Assembly: GCA_964444975.1 (NCBI GenBank)
Contig: CAYUJD010000008.1
Span: forward strand, 1-64,000
Length of the DNA stretch: 64,000 nt
Direction: 5' to 3'
Origin: VBAS01 sp964444975
GTDB lineage: Bacteria; Bacteroidota; Bacteroidia; Chitinophagales; Chitinophagaceae
The stretch's first letter is position 1. Each line of letters opens with the position of its first letter. The position numbers and the translations under genes are program-made. Positions 59,430 to 64,000 of the stretch are shown here, piece after piece. The notes under the pieces were generated by a model. It saw only the letters and a program-made list of their open reading frames with translations, was not told where the DNA came from and ran no database searches.

Positions 59430-60167
59430 ATGAAAATGATTACCGGCATTAACAGACGGCATCGCTTTTCAAACAGTATGATTTATTTATTCCTTCTTCT
59501 TATTTTCACCGCTGCAAAACAAAAACCCGGGCATAGCCCAGTGACGGATCTGGCTAATTTGACCACTATGACTTATTCCCTCCTCACCCTCGGCGACTCT
59601 TACACCATCGGCGAAAGTGTGATGCTCACCGGAAGTTTCCCGTACCAGGCTGTGCAGGTACTGCGCAAAGCAGGCTATGATTTTAGTGCACCGGAAATCA
59701 TTGCTAAAACCGGTTGGACAACAGATGAATTACAGGCGGCAATTAATCAACACAAATTTCTTCCCTCTTATGATTTTGTTACCCTTTTAATTGGCGTGAA
59801 CAATCAGTACCGCGGCCGTTCGGTTGAAAATTATAAGCCGGAATTTGAAAGTTTGCTGAAACAAGCCATTCAGTTTGCCGGCAGCAAAGCATACCGTGTC
59901 ATCGTGCTTTCCATTCCGGACTGGAGCGTTACTCCATTCGCTGAAGGCAGGGACAGAAAAAAGATTGCGCAAGAAATAGACGAATACAATTTGGTCAGCA
60001 AATCAATCGCTGAAAAATATAAAGTTTATTATGTGGACATAACCACCGGCACCCGTGAAGCTGCCACAGATACATCCCTGGTTGCACCAGACGGTTTGCA
60101 CCCATCAGCAAAAGAATATAGCCGGTGGGCAGAAAAAATTGCCATCCTGATAAAAGCGCAGCTATAA
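59430..60167 (+). CDS. SGNH/GDSL-type esterase
   Basis: 245 residues. SGNH blocks are LGDSYTIGESVM (nucleophile Ser), GVNNQYRGR (block III Asn) and PDGLHPSAKEYSRW (Asp-x-x-His). The N-terminus holds a hydrophobic segment MIYLFLLLIFTAAK starting at 59478, a plausible signal, so the true start may be 59430, 59478 or even the ATG at 59568 (MTYSLLTLGD). Hydrolyses esters; probable substrates are acyl groups on lipids or sugars. Confidence 0.85.
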   Translation: MKMITGINRRHRFSNSMIYLFLLLIFTAAKQKPGHSPVTDLANLTTMTYSLLTLGDSYTIGESVMLTGSFPYQAVQVLRKAGYDFSAPEIIAKTGWTTDELQAAINQHKFLPSYDFVTLLIGVNNQYRGRSVENYKPEFESLLKQAIQFAGSKAYRVIVLSIPDWSVTPFAEGRDRKKIAQEIDEYNLVSKSIAEKYKVYYVDITTGTREAATDTSLVAPDGLHPSAKEYSRWAEKIAILIKAQL

Positions 60168-60333
60168 TTTTTTATTCAAAAGAATTTTCTTCTCATTTCC
60201 AGAAGGTTGCGCCTTCACTTTTGCGTCTGGTCCGATGCCGGCAATAAGAGCACTTTCAGAAAATTAAAAATTCTGCGTTATTATTGCATCCGTCGAGCCG
60301 GTTGCTGGCAGAAAAAATTTATTAAAACCTGAT

Positions 60334-62904
60334 ATGGCGAAAAACCTGTTAATAGTTGAAAGCCCTGCGAAAGCGAAAACAATTGAAAAGATACTGGGCA
60401 AAGATTTCCAGGTGAAGAGTTGCTTTGGACACATCCGCGACCTGCAAAAGGCCGGCATGGGTATTGACATGGAAAAGAATTATGCACCTACCTATATTAT
60501 TCCCCCCGAAAAGGAAAAAGTAGTGAAGGATCTGAAGAGCCTTGCAAAAAAATCGGATGAAGTATGGCTGGCAACCGATGAAGACCGCGAAGGCGAAGCC
60601 ATCAGCTGGCATTTGTGCGAAGTGCTGGGGCTTGACCCGCGGAAAACCAAGCGGATTGTTTTTCATGAAATCACCCGGCCTGCTATAAAAGAAGCGGTAG
60701 AAAATCCAAGAACCGTGGACATGAACCTGGTGATGGCCCAGCAGGCCCGGCGGGTGCTTGACCGCATTGTTGGTTTTGAGCTCAGCCCCGTGCTGTGGCG
60801 AAAAATAAGCATGCGCAACAACCTCAGCGCCGGTCGTGTGCAAAGTGTGGCCGTGCGGCTGATTGCAGAAAGGGAAAGAGAGATAAACGCTTTCAATACA
60901 ACTTCTTCATTTAAGATTGAAGCGTTTTTTACAGCTAAAGATGTTTCAGATAAGCCGGTAACGTTTTCGGCCGAAGGCAAAAAACAAAACAGTGCCGAAG
61001 ATGCCGAAGCATTTTTGAAAAGCTGTGTCGGCGCCATTTACACGGTAAGCGATATACAGGTAAAGCCGGGAAAAAAATCGCCTGCCCCTCCTTTCACAAC
61101 TTCCACCTTGCAGCAGGAGGCATCACGCAAGCTGGGCTATGGCGTAAGCCGCACTATGCTGCTGGCCCAAAAGCTGTACGAGAGCGGTAAGATTACTTAT
61201 ATGCGTACCGACAGTGTGAACCTGAGCAAAACAGCATTGGCCGAGCTGACAAAGACAATTAAAAGCATGTATGGTGAACGGTACCACCAGTTCCGTACTT
61301 ATAAAAACAAAAGTGAAAGTGCGCAGGAAGCCCATGAGGCTATTCGCCCTACGGACATGAGCCGCACCACCGTGGAAGAAACCGATTGCCAGAAACTGTA
61401 TGAACTTATCTGGAAACGAACCATGGCCTGCCAGATGGCTGATGCGGAAACAGAAAGAACAACGGCGAAGATTACCATTTCTACCAACAACGAAGAACTG
61501 ACCGCACAGGGTGAAGTGCTGAAATTTGATGGTTTTCTGAAAGTGTATCGTGAGGACAGGGATGAGGATGAACTGGCCGAAGAAGCACAGGAGGGCATGC
61601 TGCCGCCATTAACTGCAGGCCAGCAGTTGCCGCTGAAAGAAATGAAAGCCGTAGAAAGATTTACCCGCCCGGCGCCGCGATATACGGAAGCATCACTGGT
61701 AAAAAAACTGGAAGAATTGGGTATCGGCCGGCCTTCCACGTACGCTCCTACTATTTCGACCATTTTAAAAAGAGGCTATGTGGAGAAAAGAGATAAGGAG
61801 GGTGCGAAAAGAAATTACCAGGTATGGGTGTTGAAGAAAGACCACCTGGCCAAACACACCGAGTGGGAAAACACCGGTGCAGAAAAAGCAAAACTATTTC
61901 CCACTGATCTCGGGCTGGTGGTTACGGATTTCCTGACGCAGTACTTCGACGACATTATGGATTACGGTTTTACCGCACGGATTGAAGAAGAATTTGATGA
62001 AGTGGCTGATGGAAAAATGAAATGGCATAAGATGATTGATGATTTTTACCTGCCATTTAAAAAAGATGTTGATAAGACTATTGAAACAGCTGAACGGGCC
62101 GTAGGTGAAAGAGAACTCGGCATTGACCCCCTTACAGGAAAAAGGGTGATTGCCCGGATGGGGCGTTATGGACCCATGGTACAGATGGGTGATGCCGATG
62201 ATGAACAGAAACCGCATTTTGCTGCGCTGAAAAGAGACCAGAGTATTGAAACCATTACTCTCGATGAAGCACTCGACCTGTTTAAACTGCCGCTGACACT
62301 TGGCCAGTATGAAGGCGAAGAAGTGTATGTGAACACCGGACGCTTTGGTCCTTATGTAAAATTCGGCGAGCAGTTCATTTCTATTCCCAAAGGTGAAGCC
62401 CCACTGGAAATGGACCTGGAACGTGCCATCGAGCTGATAAAAGAAAAACAAAAGGCCGATGCGCCGATTGCCACATTTGACGGTAAACCGGTGACAAAAG
62501 GTAAAGGCCGTTTCGGACCGTATATAAAATGGAACAACATGTTCATTAATGTGCCGCGGCGTTACAATCATGACAGGCTGAGCCAGGCCGAGGTAAATGA
62601 ACTGATTGAAGCCAAAATAAAAAAAGAAGCCAACCGCTATATACAGCATTGGCCCGAAGAAAAAATTTCTCTCGAAAATGCCCGCTGGGGCCCCATCATT
62701 AAATATGGAAAAAAAATAATCAGACTGCCGAAAAAAACTGATGAAACAAAATATTCCGCTGAAGAATTAAAAACAGTGCCGCTGGAGGAAGTAAAAAAAT
62801 GGATTGAGGCGGAGCTGCCGGGTGCCTTCGAGAAAAAACGAACTGCAAAAAAAACCGCCGGGAAAAAAACTATGGTAAAAAAGAAGTCAGCAAACAAGAA
62901 ATAA
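60334..62904 (+). CDS. topA: DNA topoisomerase I
   Basis: 856 residues. Toprim motifs are LLIVESPAKAKTIEKILG and ATDEDREGEAISWHLCEVL. The region SAGRVQSVAVRLIAERE follows, and the catalytic Tyr sits in GKITYMRTDSVNLS. Instead of C-terminal Cys4 zinc fingers it has repeated topo-C modules (RYGPMVQMGD, GRFGPYVKFGEQFIS, GRFGPYIKWNNMFINV, ARWGPIIKYGKKIIR) and ends in a Lys-rich tail. It relaxes negative supercoils. Typical of the phylum. Confidence 0.98.
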   Translation: MAKNLLIVESPAKAKTIEKILGKDFQVKSCFGHIRDLQKAGMGIDMEKNYAPTYIIPPEKEKVVKDLKSLAKKSDEVWLATDEDREGEAISWHLCEVLGLDPRKTKRIVFHEITRPAIKEAVENPRTVDMNLVMAQQARRVLDRIVGFELSPVLWRKISMRNNLSAGRVQSVAVRLIAEREREINAFNTTSSFKIEAFFTAKDVSDKPVTFSAEGKKQNSAEDAEAFLKSCVGAIYTVSDIQVKPGKKSPAPPFTTSTLQQEASRKLGYGVSRTMLLAQKLYESGKITYMRTDSVNLSKTALAELTKTIKSMYGERYHQFRTYKNKSESAQEAHEAIRPTDMSRTTVEETDCQKLYELIWKRTMACQMADAETERTTAKITISTNNEELTAQGEVLKFDGFLKVYREDRDEDELAEEAQEGMLPPLTAGQQLPLKEMKAVERFTRPAPRYTEASLVKKLEELGIGRPSTYAPTISTILKRGYVEKRDKEGAKRNYQVWVLKKDHLAKHTEWENTGAEKAKLFPTDLGLVVTDFLTQYFDDIMDYGFTARIEEEFDEVADGKMKWHKMIDDFYLPFKKDVDKTIETAERAVGERELGIDPLTGKRVIARMGRYGPMVQMGDADDEQKPHFAALKRDQSIETITLDEALDLFKLPLTLGQYEGEEVYVNTGRFGPYVKFGEQFISIPKGEAPLEMDLERAIELIKEKQKADAPIATFDGKPVTKGKGRFGPYIKWNNMFINVPRRYNHDRLSQAEVNELIEAKIKKEANRYIQHWPEEKISLENARWGPIIKYGKKIIRLPKKTDETKYSAEELKTVPLEEVKKWIEAELPGAFEKKRTAKKTAGKKTMVKKKSANKK

Positions 62905-62921
62905 TTGTTGAACGGTTGAAT

Positions 62922-62957
62922 GGTTAAATTGCAGTTTATCACCAAAACAATTTAACC
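62922..62957. terminator. Hairpin between topA and the oxidoreductase gene
   Basis: GGTTAAATTG (62922-62931) pairs perfectly with CAATTTAACC (62948-62957) over 16 bases, in the 75-bp gap between convergent stops. It contains word repeats (GGTTGAATGGTT / AACCACATAACC). There is no strong T-run, so termination is plausible but not certain. Confidence 0.5.
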
Positions 62958-62979
62958 ACATAACCATTTTGCTCATTCC

Positions 62980-64000
62980 TCACATCGCCAGTTTCCACCC
63001 TTCCCGGTATTCTCTTTTCACAAACTGGTTGGCCGGTTCAAAGTTGGTTATCTTCATATTCGGACCATCCCACAGCAATTGTTTTCTGCCATTGAATTTT
63101 CGCTGGTTGTTCACCATTTCAAAATAATTATAGCTGAGTACTGCAAGATTACCCATCAGCACGGTTTCTGTCAGCGGCCCGGCTTGTGAGAAAGGAGAAC
63201 TGGTGTAGGCGCCAAAACCTTTTTTACAGGCATCCGTCCATTGTTTCTGGTGAGCTTCAGGTCCGCCTGGTACAAAGGGGTATCTTGATGTGGGAAGATT
63301 GGTTGATTTCATCAGTTGGGTCGGCAGCAAGGTGGGTTTGCGGCCCCACAGGCCGGTCATCAGTTTTCCTTTGGTTCCTTCAAATAAAATTCCACCATCC
63401 CATTCACCAAATTCTTCATCTGGCAACAACTCAGCGGGTCGTTTGGGTTTAATGCCCCCATCGTACCAAATCATTTCCACCGGAGGGAGGTTGCCACGCT
63501 TTGGAAACCGGATATGAATTTTTGCCGATGGCGGAAAACTTCCCTTGTAAAAACTTTCCTGGAAGAAACCCGTATACACAGAAGTAACGCTGCACTCCAC
63601 CGCGTCAGGGTAACCCAATTTCAATGCACGATACGGCACATCAATAAAATGACAACCCATATCGCCCAATGAGCCGGTGCCGAAATCGGTCCATCCGCGC
63701 CAGATAGCAGGCAGGTAAGCAGGATGATAATCCCTGTAAGGCGCGGTACCCAGCCACAGATCCCAATCCACTTCTTTTGGTATTTCATGTTTGCCGGTGG
63801 GCAAAGAAACACCCGAAGGCCACACGGGGCGGTTGGTCCACACATGCACGGTATGCACTTCACCAATCAGTCCTTCCTGTATCCATGTTTCTACATTTCT
63901 AGTATCATCGCCGCTGCTGCCCTGGTTGCCCATTTGCGTTACTACTTTATATTTCTTTTCTGCTTCGGTCAGCATTCTTGCTTCATAAATATCGTGTGTG
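62980..64000 (-). CDS. Gfo/Idh/MocA family oxidoreductase, C-terminal part (runs off the window)
   Basis: The frame stays open to the window edge; the visible about 339 residues begin THDIYEARMLTEAEKKYKVV. VTQMGNQGSSGDDTRNVETW and IGEVHTVHVWTNRPVWPSG are the substrate-domain start of the glycosidase-like Gfo/Idh branch common in Bacteroidota, continuing with IWRGWTDFGTGSLGDMGCHF. The NAD-binding Rossmann half lies beyond the edge. Substrate unknown; such enzymes often oxidise sugars or inositol. Length so far fits a full-size protein of about 430-450 residues. Confidence 0.88.
   Translation of the reverse strand, partial: THDIYEARMLTEAEKKYKVVTQMGNQGSSGDDTRNVETWIQEGLIGEVHTVHVWTNRPVWPSGVSLPTGKHEIPKEVDWDLWLGTAPYRDYHPAYLPAIWRGWTDFGTGSLGDMGCHFIDVPYRALKLGYPDAVECSVTSVYTGFFQESFYKGSFPPSAKIHIRFPKRGNLPPVEMIWYDGGIKPKRPAELLPDEEFGEWDGGILFEGTKGKLMTGLWGRKPTLLPTQLMKSTNLPTSRYPFVPGGPEAHQKQWTDACKKGFGAYTSSPFSQAGPLTETVLMGNLAVLSYNYFEMVNNQRKFNGRKQLLWDGPNMKITNFEPANQFVKREYREGWKLAM

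Overview
The window is a chromosomal segment of a Bacteroidota bacterium, most likely of the Chitinophagaceae or a near relative. The main signs are a secreted PKD protein with a gliding-motility/type IX secretion C-terminus, families largely confined to this phylum (DUF6089, DUF2851, DUF4403, DUF3857), start codons mostly without a Shine-Dalgarno sequence, and occasional TAnnTTTG-like -7 boxes. No tRNA, rRNA, CRISPR array, prophage or plasmid gene was seen.

Layout. 0.2-7.3 kb: a DUF3857 protein, a TraB/GumN lipoprotein coupled to a UbiD-family decarboxylase, an outer-membrane barrel and a dipeptide epimerase. 7.4-37.6 kb: a dispersed starch/glycogen programme (DPE2-like malQ; glgA-glgC-sugar transporter-GH13 amylase-glgB on the minus strand; a FucP-like transporter and a ROK sugar kinase on the plus strand). 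Within this stretch lie a papain-like protease next to a chagasin-like inhibitor, dnaK, argS, two TPR/membrane genes and small regulators. 37.7-41 kb: a NAGPA-type glycosidase translationally coupled to a lectin-PKD secreted protein. 40.7-47 kb: small soluble genes (DoxX, VOC, DUF1801, SRPBCC, GlxA-type AraC, DHFR-like) that include one decayed DUF1801 pseudogene, one frameshifted VOC gene and one VOC remnant. 47-64 kb: a TMTC-like TPR membrane protein, DinB, lipA, OsmC, then a housekeeping run (DUF2851, maf, UbiA, KdsC-like, iscX, fdx, DUF2520), two hydrolases, topA and the end of a Gfo/Idh/MocA oxidoreductase that leaves the window.

The most striking non-genic property is colonisation by several short repeat families. 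A 149-bp MITE-like element is present in three copies of identical length. A RAYT-type transposase is bracketed by two 54-bp palindromes. Twin CGTTCC-TAC-GGAACG palindromes occur at two loci. A TCCCGATnnnnATCGGGA palindrome, a CCCCTCCC/GGGAGGGG palindrome and purine-rich word repeats are also dispersed. Three of these have entered reading frames without breaking them: in the UbiD homologue, in ArgS and in a small zinc-ribbon/HhH protein. This resembles the palindromic elements that insert in frame in Rickettsia genes. It and the protease/inhibitor pair are the best candidates for undescribed biology here.

All assignments rest on reading motifs and family resemblance by eye; no database search was run.
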